Source of the DNA: Candidatus Paenalcaligenes intestinipullorum
GTDB lineage: Bacteria; Pseudomonadota; Gammaproteobacteria; Burkholderiales; Burkholderiaceae_B
Direction: 5' to 3'
Length of the DNA: 5,770 bases
Assembly (NCBI GenBank): GCA_019120675.1
Contig: DWUQ01000046.1
Location: 1 to 5,770, forward strand
Translations under genes and position numbers: made by a program
Notes under the pieces: model-generated
The model's input: only the letters and a program-made list of their open reading frames with translations
Database searches by the model: none
What the model was told of the DNA's origin: nothing
Part shown: piece after piece, positions 1-5,770 of the stretch
Numbering within the stretch: the first letter of the stretch is position 1
How the letters are laid out: each line of letters opens with the position of its first letter

Positions 1-2806
1 CATTCAGCAGGGCTTAAAGGTCACTCAGTCTTCACCGAATTTTTTATTAGTTGTGGGGTTGTCGTCTGAAGACGGCAGTCTCAGCGAGGTGGATTTAGCG
101 GATTACATCAAACGCAACGTACAAAACGCCATTTCACGTATTCCAGGGGTGGGTCAATTCCAGTTATTTGCTGCGGGCAAAGCGATGCGCATATGGGTCG
201 ATCCCGAGAAACTGGTCAGCTATAACTTGAGTATGGCTGAGTTTAATCATGCGATCTCCCAACAAAACGTGCTGATTTCAGGTGGTATTTTAGGTTCTCC
301 TCCCAATGAAGTTGGCCAGCGTGTGGCCGTGCCGCTGGTGCTGAATGGTCAGTTACAAAGTGTGGACGAATTTGAAAATATCATTCTTCGCTCCAACATT
401 GAAGGCTCTATTGTGCGGGTCAAGGATGTAGCTCGCGTAGAGATTGGCGCGGATAACTATCAATTCGGTGCTCGCCTAAATGGCAAACCCACAGCGGCCT
501 TTGGTATCTCTTTGACCTCGGATGCGAATGCGCTCGCTACAGCGAAAGCCATACGTGCTCAAATGGAGGAGCTTAAAGAGTTCTTCCCTGTAGGGGTGAG
601 TTACGCCATTCCTTACGATACCTCCCCATATATCGAAACGTCGATCACTCAGGTGGTGCACACGCTGTTTGAAGCCTTGATTCTGGTGTTTATTGTGATG
701 TTTGTGTTCTTACAAAACGTCCGTTACACCGTCATTCCGGCTTTGGTCGTGCCGGTTGCGATTTTAGGGGCCTTGGCTGTGATGAATGTGATGGGTTTCT
801 CCATCAACGTGCTCACAATGTTTGCGATGGTGCTGGCTATTGGTATTTTGGTGGATGACGCCATTGTGGTGGTGGAAAACGTCGAGCGGATTATGGCCGA
901 AGAAGGGCTCCCACCCTTAGAGGCCACACGCAAGGCAATGCCGCAGATCACCGGTGCGATTGTTGGGATTACCTTAGTCTTGACCGTCGTGTTCTTGCCT
1001 TTAGCTTTTATGTCTGGTTCGGTAGGCATTATTTATCGCCAATTTGCTGTCGCCATGGCGATTTCCATTGCGTTCTCTGCCTTTTTGGCCTTAAGTTTTA
1101 CCCCAGCTTTATGCGCGACGATGCTCAAGCCCATCCCTAAAGGGCACAACCTCGAAGAGCGTAAAGGTTTTTTTGGCTGGTTTAATCGCAAATTTAATGG
1201 TTTAACCCATCGCTATGAGCGAGTGGTAGCAGGCAGCTTGCGTCGCACGGGTCTTATGATGATTCTCTACCTTATTTTGGTAGGCGTGACGATACTGCTT
1301 TATATGCGTATGCCGTCTGAGTTCTTGCCCGAAGAAGACCAAGGCTTTGCCTTCGTTAACGTGGAGGTGGCTGCAGGTGCCTCCGCCACACGTACGCAAG
1401 AAATGGTCGAGCAGGTCGAGCAGTACTTCGAGTCTAAGCCACAAGTGCGTGACATGATTACCGTGCGCGGTTTTAGTTTTAATGGTAGTGGTTTGAACGC
1501 AGCGATTGCCTTTGTTACCTTAAAAGACTTTGCGGAGCGTAAAGGCAAAGAAAACTCCGTGCAAACCTTGGTTTCTGAAGCCAACCAGTATCTGCCCGGT
1601 TTGCCCGATGCCATTCCGTTTTCTATTGTGCCGCCCGCCATTACCGCTTTGGCGAATGCTTCAGGCTTTGACCTACGTCTAGAAGATCGCGGTGAGCTTG
1701 GACAAAGTGCGTTGCAAGACGGAGCGGGACAATTGCTGGGTCTCGCCGCACAAAGCGATATCGTCCAAGATGTACGGATTAGTGGTTTACAGCCGGCTCC
1801 ACAATGGCAAGTGACCATTGATCGTGAAAAAACCGCTGTTCAAGGTCTTAACTTTGATGAAGTCGCTCAGTTAGTCAGCACCGCAATGGGCGGTGGCTAC
1901 ATCGGCAAATACACCAATAAGGGTTGGGTGGAAAATGTTTGGGTGCAAGCCGATGAACCGTATCGCATGAATATCGAAGACCTCATGCGTTTACAAGCCA
2001 AAAACAGCAAGGGTGAAATGGTGCCCTTACGTACTGTTATTAGCGCTAAGCCATCCATCGCACCGGTACAAATGAAACGCTACAACAGCTATCCCAGCAT
2101 TAGCATTTCAGGCATCCCCAAGCCAGGTTACACCACGGGCGAGGCGATGGAAGAAATGGAGCGTTTGGTGGGCGAGCTTCCCCATGGCTTTGGCTTTGAG
2201 TGGAGCAGTTTGTCTTTCCAGGAAATTCAAGCGGCTGGCCAAAATGCTATTTTGATGTCCTTGTCTATTTTAATTGTGTTTATGGTGCTGGCAGCTTTGT
2301 ACGAAAGCTGGGCTATTCCATTGTCCGTGATGTTGGCGGTACCTTTGGGTATTTTTGGTTCAGTGGTACTCGCCACCTTAACAGGCATGGCCAATAATGT
2401 TTATTTCCAAGTGGGGATTGTGACCATTATTGGTTTGGCAGCGAAAAACGCGATTTTGATTGTTGAATTTGCTAAGGACACCTATGCGCGCACGGGCAGC
2501 TTGCTTGACGCGACGGTTGAAGCGTCTAGAATGCGATTCCGTCCGATCTTAATGACTTCCTTTGCGTTCATCTTGGGTGTATTGCCCTTAGCGATTGCTA
2601 CGGGTGCAGGTTCGGCCAGTCAAAATGCGGTAGGGATTGGGGTCATTGGTGGGATGTTAGCCGCTACCCCCTTATCGGTATTAATGGTGCCGGCATTCTT
2701 TGTGTTTGTTTTGAAAATCTTCAAAACTAAGCCCAAAGTTTTTGGTGAGGTCGCACGACAAATTGAACAAGAACGTGCTCAACACAACTCAGAAGGTCAG
2801 CACTAA
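1..2806 (+). CDS. RND multidrug efflux pump inner-membrane permease (AcrB/MexB/MexD-type, HAE1), 5'-truncated by the window edge
   Basis: Proton-driven antiporter that takes drugs from the periplasm and inner membrane and passes them to an outer-membrane channel. The frame is open from base 2 (934 codons). Its first residues (IQQGLKV...SSPNF) match AcrB from about residue 123, so about 122 residues including TM1 lie outside; the GTG at 53 is internal, not a start. Visible parts: rest of the first periplasmic porter/docking region; TM2-TM6 (roughly nt 640-1120) with the proton-relay Asp-Asp pair at 854-859; the conserved GFFGWFNR loop (~1166-1190); TM7 (~1249-1317); second porter domain; TM8-TM12 (~2243-2730) with relay Lys at 2444-2446 (GLAAKNAILIVEF), Arg at 2534-2536 and Thr at 2555-2557 (MRFRPILMTS). 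All relay residues are intact, so it should be functional. The membrane part reads more like MexD than AcrB. Its stop overlaps the next start. Exact orthology is unresolved. Confidence 0.96.
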   Translation, partial: IQQGLKVTQSSPNFLLVVGLSSEDGSLSEVDLADYIKRNVQNAISRIPGVGQFQLFAAGKAMRIWVDPEKLVSYNLSMAEFNHAISQQNVLISGGILGSPPNEVGQRVAVPLVLNGQLQSVDEFENIILRSNIEGSIVRVKDVARVEIGADNYQFGARLNGKPTAAFGISLTSDANALATAKAIRAQMEELKEFFPVGVSYAIPYDTSPYIETSITQVVHTLFEALILVFIVMFVFLQNVRYTVIPALVVPVAILGALAVMNVMGFSINVLTMFAMVLAIGILVDDAIVVVENVERIMAEEGLPPLEATRKAMPQITGAIVGITLVLTVVFLPLAFMSGSVGIIYRQFAVAMAISIAFSAFLALSFTPALCATMLKPIPKGHNLEERKGFFGWFNRKFNGLTHRYERVVAGSLRRTGLMMILYLILVGVTILLYMRMPSEFLPEEDQGFAFVNVEVAAGASATRTQEMVEQVEQYFESKPQVRDMITVRGFSFNGSGLNAAIAFVTLKDFAERKGKENSVQTLVSEANQYLPGLPDAIPFSIVPPAITALANASGFDLRLEDRGELGQSALQDGAGQLLGLAAQSDIVQDVRISGLQPAPQWQVTIDREKTAVQGLNFDEVAQLVSTAMGGGYIGKYTNKGWVENVWVQADEPYRMNIEDLMRLQAKNSKGEMVPLRTVISAKPSIAPVQMKRYNSYPSISISGIPKPGYTTGEAMEEMERLVGELPHGFGFEWSSLSFQEIQAAGQNAILMSLSILIVFMVLAALYESWAIPLSVMLAVPLGIFGSVVLATLTGMANNVYFQVGIVTIIGLAAKNAILIVEFAKDTYARTGSLLDATVEASRMRFRPILMTSFAFILGVLPLAIATGAGSASQNAVGIGVIGGMLAATPLSVLMVPAFFVFVLKIFKTKPKVFGEVARQIEQERAQHNSEGQH
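2791..2797 (+). promoter_or_regulatory. Shine-Dalgarno sequence of the outer-membrane channel gene
   Basis: AGAAGGT lies inside the last codons of the pump gene, with AAGG ending 9 nt before the ATG at 2806. Together with the TAATG overlap of stop and start, this fixes the start of the channel gene and suggests translational coupling. Confidence 0.75.
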
Positions 2807-4290
2807 TGACACATTCTTTCCTTCCTCGTTTAAGCGCTTTAGCGTTGGCGTTAACCTTAGCTGGGTGCTCATTGGCACCGAAATACGAACGTCCTGCGTT
2901 GCCGATCCAAGCCGAGTTTCCCAGTTACTCAAAGGCAGCGGTATCGGACTCGCAGGATGACTTTGAGCAATTAGGCTTGCAGGAGTTTTTTAAAGATCCC
3001 CAATTACAGGCTTTAATTGCGCTAGCTTTAGATCATAATCGTGACCTACGGATTGCGGTAGATCGCGTTGAGGAGGCGCGTGCCCAGTTTGGGATTACTC
3101 GTGCTGACCAATTTCCTAGTATTGGTGCTGGGGCCAATGGTCAGGTGACACGCTACCCTGAAAATATGCGTACCCAAGGGCCAGACTCGCCTTCAGTATC
3201 CAAAAGCTTTCAACTGGGAGTGGGGCTAACCAGCTTTGAGTTGGACTTTTTTGGTCGTTTGCGCAATTTGAGCGAAGCTGCGTTTCAGCAGTATCTTTCT
3301 ACTGAGCAAGCGCAGCGAGCAGTACGTATTAATGTGGTCGCTCAGGTGGCCGAGGCGTATTTCAAACTACGCAGTGCCCAAGAGCTACAACGCCTCATGG
3401 TCAATACCGAAAAAAGCCGTGCGGAAACCTTTAGATTGGTACAGCGTAGCTTTGATGTGGGTACCACGTCAGAGTTGGATCTCAACCAAGCGCGCCTGCA
3501 ATTAGAAACAGTACGAGCCGATCGAGAACAAGCCCGACGTAATGAGCTACGCGCTGAAAATGCGCTGACGCTTTTAATTGGTACCGAGTTGCCGGCCGAT
3601 TTACCTCAAGCCGCAACCTTTGGTCCGACACAGCTAGTTCAACAGATTCCTACGGGGCTTGCTTCTGAGCTGCTGGAGCGTCGGCCTGATATCATTGCTG
3701 CTGAGCACGCGTTAAAAGCAGCAAAAGCCAATATTGGTGCTGCGCGTGCCGCGTTTTTCCCGCGCATTTCATTAACGGGGCTATTAGGGTTTGCTAGCCC
3801 CTCTTTAAGCAGTCTGGTGGGCAGCTCTCATCGCTTTTGGCAATACTCGCCCGAAATCACCATGCCTATCTTTACAGGGGGCAGCGTGCGCTCTGCACTG
3901 GCAGTTGCCGAAGCACGTGATAACATTGCAGTGGCTCAATACGAGCAAAGCATTCAAAACGCGTTTGCTGAAGTCGCGGATGCTTTAGCAGGGGAGGCCA
4001 CCTACGCGGAACAACTGCAAGCCGTAGCTAAAATGATTAAGTCTGCTCAGCGCAGCACGGATTTGGCTACCTTGCGCTATGAAACAGGGATTGATAGTTT
4101 CTTACAGGTTCAAACTGCAGAAGTGAATTTATACAGTGCTCAGCAGGTAGGAATACAGGTTGGGTTAGAATCCCTACTTAACCGTATTGAACTGTACAAA
4201 GCCTTGGGCGGAGGCTGGGGAATAGATCCTTTAGTCTCAGACCAAAACAATTCATCCACTCAGGAGCGCCTTAATCCCGCTACTGAGTAA
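2806..4290 (+). CDS. Outer-membrane efflux channel lipoprotein (OprM/OprJ/NodT family)
   Basis: Trimeric TolC-like duct that carries substrates of the RND pump across the periplasm and outer membrane. The 494-residue length is normal for the family (OprM is about 485). The N-terminus is a lipoprotein signal peptide: Arg8, a hydrophobic stretch 9-19 and a lipobox Leu18-Ala19-Gly20-Cys21. Ser at +2 fits sorting to the outer membrane, and the mature start CSLAPKYERP is typical. Two outer-membrane-efflux repeats follow (about 60-250 and 285-470). Family signatures are GTTSELDLNQAR (219-230), LERRPDIIAAE (290-300) with the following ANIGAARAAFFPRISLTG, and the closing ALGGGW (466-471), then a 23-residue polar tail. 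The ATG shares one base with the stop of the pump gene and has a good ribosome binding site, so the two are co-expressed. The 3' end forms part of a terminator-like hairpin. Family assignment is firm; the symbol is left blank because several paralogues are possible. Confidence 0.96.
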   Translation: MTHSFLPRLSALALALTLAGCSLAPKYERPALPIQAEFPSYSKAAVSDSQDDFEQLGLQEFFKDPQLQALIALALDHNRDLRIAVDRVEEARAQFGITRADQFPSIGAGANGQVTRYPENMRTQGPDSPSVSKSFQLGVGLTSFELDFFGRLRNLSEAAFQQYLSTEQAQRAVRINVVAQVAEAYFKLRSAQELQRLMVNTEKSRAETFRLVQRSFDVGTTSELDLNQARLQLETVRADREQARRNELRAENALTLLIGTELPADLPQAATFGPTQLVQQIPTGLASELLERRPDIIAAEHALKAAKANIGAARAAFFPRISLTGLLGFASPSLSSLVGSSHRFWQYSPEITMPIFTGGSVRSALAVAEARDNIAVAQYEQSIQNAFAEVADALAGEATYAEQLQAVAKMIKSAQRSTDLATLRYETGIDSFLQVQTAEVNLYSAQQVGIQVGLESLLNRIELYKALGGGWGIDPLVSDQNNSSTQERLNPATE

Positions 4291-4295
4291 TTTTT
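4258..4295 (+). terminator. Probable intrinsic terminator overlapping the stop of the channel gene
   Basis: ACTCAG (4258-4263) pairs with CTGAGT (4283-4288). Inside it, after one G-A mismatch, AGCG (4265-4268) pairs with CGCT (4278-4281) around a 9-nt loop. Two A residues and five T (4291-4295) follow. The hairpin covers the last codons and the TAA of the channel gene. The shape is that of a rho-independent terminator of moderate strength. It would end or attenuate efflux transcripts before pdxJ. Strength is inferred from sequence only. Confidence 0.6.
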
Positions 4296-4302
4296 ACGAG
4301 GT
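4296..4302 (+). promoter_or_regulatory. Shine-Dalgarno sequence of pdxJ
   Basis: ACGAGGT sits immediately after the T-tract of the preceding hairpin, with GAGGT ending 4 nt before the ATG at 4307. It supports that start, which also gives the canonical N-terminus MIELGVNIDHVATLR. Confidence 0.75.
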
Positions 4303-4306
4303 TAAT

Positions 4307-5041
4307 ATGATTGAACTGGGGGTCAATATTGATCACGTTGCGACGTTACGTCAGCAACGCCTAACGAATTATCCTGATCCTCTGGTTGCGGCTCAACGCG
4401 CCGAAGAGGCCGGTGCTGACCTTATTACCTTGCATCTGCGCGAAGACCGTCGGCATATACAAGATGCCGACGTCTTTGCTTTGCGTCCATTGTTGCGCAC
4501 CCGCATGAATTTGGAGTGTGCCATTACCCAAGAAATGCTGGATATTGCGTGCAAAGTCCAGCCCCAAGACGTTTGCTTGGTACCCGAAAAACGCGAAGAA
4601 CTGACTACTGAAGGCGGGTTAGACGTCATCAAATATTTTGATCAGGTTCAGGCAGCGGTGCACCAATTACACGATGCTGGCATACGGGTGTCTCTTTTTG
4701 TTGATGCGCAGCCTCAGCAAATCGAGGCAGCCCACAAAGCAGGGGCTTCCGTGATCGAGATCCACACCGGTCATTATGCGGATGCGGAGTCTCCTGAAGC
4801 CGCGCAAGCCGAGATCGAACGTATTCGCTTAGCCGCTGCGGCGGGCGTCAGTTTGGGGCTACGCGTCAATGCTGGGCATGGTTTACATTATGGCAATGTC
4901 CAGGCTATTGCCGCTCTCCCAGGCATTGCTGAGCTGAATATCGGTCATGCGATCGTAGCGCAAGCCGTTTTCGACGGCTGGGAAAAGGCTATTCGCGATA
5001 TGAAAGCCCTGATTGTGACTGCACCGACGCCACGCCCCTAA
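4307..5041 (+). CDS. pdxJ: Pyridoxine 5'-phosphate synthase PdxJ
   Basis: Cytosolic enzyme that condenses 1-deoxy-D-xylulose 5-phosphate with 3-amino-2-oxopropyl phosphate (made by PdxA) to pyridoxine 5'-phosphate, the ring-closing step of DXP-dependent vitamin B6 synthesis. It is a full-length, TIM-barrel-type protein of 244 residues (family about 240). Visible motifs: NIDHVATLR (7-15), HLREDRRHI (43-51) with His43 and Arg45, RMNLE with Glu70, LVPEKR (91-96), TTEGGLDV (100-107), EIHTG (151-155), NAGHGL with His191, and NIGHAI near the end. His43, Glu70 and His191 correspond to the E. coli catalytic His45, Glu72 and His193 (constant offset of two), so the enzyme should be active. It lies 16 nt behind the efflux channel gene and a terminator-like hairpin. 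No promoter fits in that gap, so transcription probably comes from read-through or from inside the upstream gene. In many proteobacteria it sits by recO and acpS instead. Confidence 0.98.
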   Translation: MIELGVNIDHVATLRQQRLTNYPDPLVAAQRAEEAGADLITLHLREDRRHIQDADVFALRPLLRTRMNLECAITQEMLDIACKVQPQDVCLVPEKREELTTEGGLDVIKYFDQVQAAVHQLHDAGIRVSLFVDAQPQQIEAAHKAGASVIEIHTGHYADAESPEAAQAEIERIRLAAAAGVSLGLRVNAGHGLHYGNVQAIAALPGIAELNIGHAIVAQAVFDGWEKAIRDMKALIVTAPTPRP

Positions 5042-5090
5042 TTGCTTGGTTCTGCTAACCCTATTCTTTTTTTATCGTTATCACTTGCCT
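5042..5090 (+). other. Short leader between pdxJ and the nitroreductase gene
   Basis: This 49-nt gap holds a weak inverted repeat (GGTT 5048-5051 / AACC 5057-5060) and a run of seven T (5067-5073) 6 nt further on. No clear Shine-Dalgarno sequence precedes the ATG at 5091, and no convincing -35/-10 pair is seen. The T-rich stretch might act as a translation enhancer or as a weak terminator, but neither can be claimed from sequence alone. Confidence 0.3.
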
Positions 5091-5669
5091 ATGTCTGTAA
5101 TCTCTACTCTGCTTAGCCGTAATTCTGTAAAGTTTGTTCAAGGCCCAGGCCCTTCCGAAGAGGAGCTTGGCCAAATCCTCCAAACAGCAATGATTGCTCC
5201 CGATCACGGCAAATTGCGTCCTTGGCGATTTAAGCTCATCCGCGGTGCAGCGGTGCCGGCCTTAGGTGAGCTGGCCTTTAACGTTTGCGAAGCAGAAGGC
5301 GTGCCCATGGATCCCAAAAAAATCGCAGGGGCGCGTATGTGGTTAAAAAATGTTCCGATCATCCTTGCGGTTGCGTGCCATATTGATCACGACAATGAGA
5401 AAATCCCTGAAACCGAACGTGTGCTCGCTACGGGTTCAGCTGTGATGAATATCCTTAATGCTGCGCACGCATTAGGGTACGGTGCGTTTTGGAGCACAGG
5501 CCTAGGTACCTACACCGAAGGTGTGCCCGAAGCCTTAGGTTTTGATGAGCTGGACTACAAATTTCTAGGTTTTGTGGCGATGGGCAACTTGCCCGAGCGT
5601 GTCCCCACCAAAGAGCGCCCTAATTATCAAGACTTTGTAAGCGAATGGCAGCCCGATACTACTGAATAA
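5091..5669 (+). CDS. YdjA-like nitroreductase-family flavoprotein
   Basis: Predicted FMN-dependent, NAD(P)H-using oxidoreductase of the nitroreductase fold; the family works as cytosolic homodimers and its physiological substrate is usually unknown. With the ATG at 5091 the protein has 192 residues, close to E. coli YdjA (about 183). Signatures: LLSRNSVKF (7-15), in which Arg10 and Ser12 fit the FMN-phosphate site; GPGPSEEEL followed by APDHGKLRPWRF (36-47), the hallmark of the YdjA subgroup; GYGAFWSTG in the C-terminal half; and the ending FLGFVAMGNLPERVP...FVSEW. The frame stays open back to a TTG at 5046, which would add the hydrophobic stretch VLLTLFFFYRYHLP. That is unlike the family, so ATG 5091 is preferred although neither start has a good ribosome binding site. 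The gene probably shares a transcript with pdxJ and is followed by a strong terminator. A functional link to B6 metabolism is only a guess. Confidence 0.92.
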   Translation: MSVISTLLSRNSVKFVQGPGPSEEELGQILQTAMIAPDHGKLRPWRFKLIRGAAVPALGELAFNVCEAEGVPMDPKKIAGARMWLKNVPIILAVACHIDHDNEKIPETERVLATGSAVMNILNAAHALGYGAFWSTGLGTYTEGVPEALGFDELDYKFLGFVAMGNLPERVPTKERPNYQDFVSEWQPDTTE

Positions 5670-5687
5670 ATTCAGCGCTTATACTAT

Positions 5688-5728
5688 AAAGAACCTAAGT
5701 AGGCATGGTGCCGGCTTAGGTTCTTTTT
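5688..5728 (+). terminator. Strong intrinsic terminator after the nitroreductase gene
   Basis: AAAGAACCTAAG (5688-5699) pairs perfectly over 12 bp with CTTAGGTTCTTT (5715-5726). The 15-nt loop can form a further small stem, GGCA (5702-5705) with TGCC (5709-5712). A run of five T (5724-5728) closes it. It lies 18 nt after the nitroreductase stop and should end the pdxJ-nitroreductase transcript. It also stands only 14 nt before the next start codon. Confidence 0.88.
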
Positions 5729-5732
5729 GTAT

Positions 5733-5737
5733 GAGGT
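5733..5737 (+). promoter_or_regulatory. Shine-Dalgarno sequence of the last, truncated gene
   Basis: GAGGT ends 5 nt before the ATG at 5743, the same core and nearly the same spacing as in front of pdxJ. It favours ATG 5743 over the in-frame ATG at 5731, which follows the terminator T-tract directly and has no ribosome binding site. Confidence 0.5.
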
Positions 5738-5742
5738 CGAAT

Positions 5743-5770
5743 ATGAAACACCAATTCTTAGTCAAGGACA
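5743..5770 (+). CDS. Start of an unidentified gene, cut by the right window edge
   Basis: Nine codons are visible (MKHQFLVKD) behind a good Shine-Dalgarno sequence. This is too short to identify a family or see a signal peptide. An in-frame ATG at 5731 would add four residues (MRSN) but lacks a ribosome binding site. The gene begins directly after a strong terminator with no space for a promoter, so either an upstream promoter is attenuated by that hairpin or the true start lies further right. Confidence 0.5.

Noticed and set aside
1168..1174. Run of seven T as a possible frameshift site in the pump gene
   Set aside because: The T run encodes the conserved Phe-Phe of the GFFGWFN motif and the frame stays intact on both sides, so there is no sign of slippage or a broken gene.
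476..1818. Reverse-strand open frames of up to 172 codons inside the pump gene
   Set aside because: They lie opposite a strongly conserved coding frame, have low-complexity or implausible protein sequences and no ribosome binding sites; they are antisense shadows.
53..2806. GTG at 53 as the real start of the RND pump
   Set aside because: The frame is open to the left edge and the residues before it (IQQGLKV...FLLVV) match the AcrB family, so the gene begins outside the window.
2742..2960. Small + strand frame spanning the pump/channel junction
   Set aside because: It overlaps two well-supported genes in another frame, shows no family features, and its start lies within pump codons without a ribosome binding site.
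4090..4230. Promoter for pdxJ inside the 3' end of the channel gene
   Set aside because: Hexamers such as TAGAAT (4166-4171) and TTGAAC (4187-4192) occur, but none has a partner box at 16-18 nt spacing.
5048..5073. Hairpin GGTT/AACC plus T7 as a terminator between pdxJ and the nitroreductase gene
   Set aside because: The stem is only 4 bp and is separated from the T run by 6 nt, which is too weak to call.
1..5770. Mobile elements, CRISPR arrays, tRNA/rRNA genes, phage or defence genes
   Set aside because: No direct repeat arrays, terminal inverted repeats, transposase motifs or structured RNA genes were seen; nearly all bases belong to recognised housekeeping or efflux genes.

Overview
The window reads as a stretch of a betaproteobacterial chromosome. 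PdxJ, the NodT/OprM-type outer-membrane lipoprotein and the YdjA-like nitroreductase all resemble Burkholderiales proteins, most likely Alcaligenaceae. Base composition looks close to half GC, which is low for that family. The assignment comes from remembered protein families, not from a search. All genes lie on the + strand and the DNA is almost entirely coding.

Left part (1-4290): the 3' nine-tenths of an RND (AcrB/MexB/MexD-type) inner-membrane drug/proton antiporter, followed by its outer-membrane channel lipoprotein. The two genes overlap by one base (TAATG), so they are probably translationally coupled. The usual periplasmic adaptor gene (MexA/AcrA type) and the first ~120 codons of the pump would lie left of the window. 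Together these genes encode two parts of a tripartite multidrug efflux pump. A hairpin with a T-tract overlaps the end of the channel gene and probably ends the efflux operon, at least partly.

Middle (4307-5041): pdxJ, pyridoxine 5'-phosphate synthase of the DXP-dependent vitamin B6 pathway. It begins 16 nt after the channel gene, with its own Shine-Dalgarno sequence directly after the terminator T-tract. Its familiar partners recO and acpS are not adjacent here.

Right part (5091-5669): a small FMN-dependent nitroreductase-fold protein of the YdjA type, 49 nt after pdxJ. A strong intrinsic terminator follows at 5688-5728, and a new reading frame, cut off by the window edge, starts at 5743.

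No mobile element, CRISPR array, RNA gene, phage gene or obviously novel system is visible. The most interesting points are two terminators placed directly against the ribosome binding site of the next gene (possible attenuation or read-through control), the unusual joining of pdxJ to an efflux operon, and several substitutions in the drug-binding pocket and switch loop of the pump.
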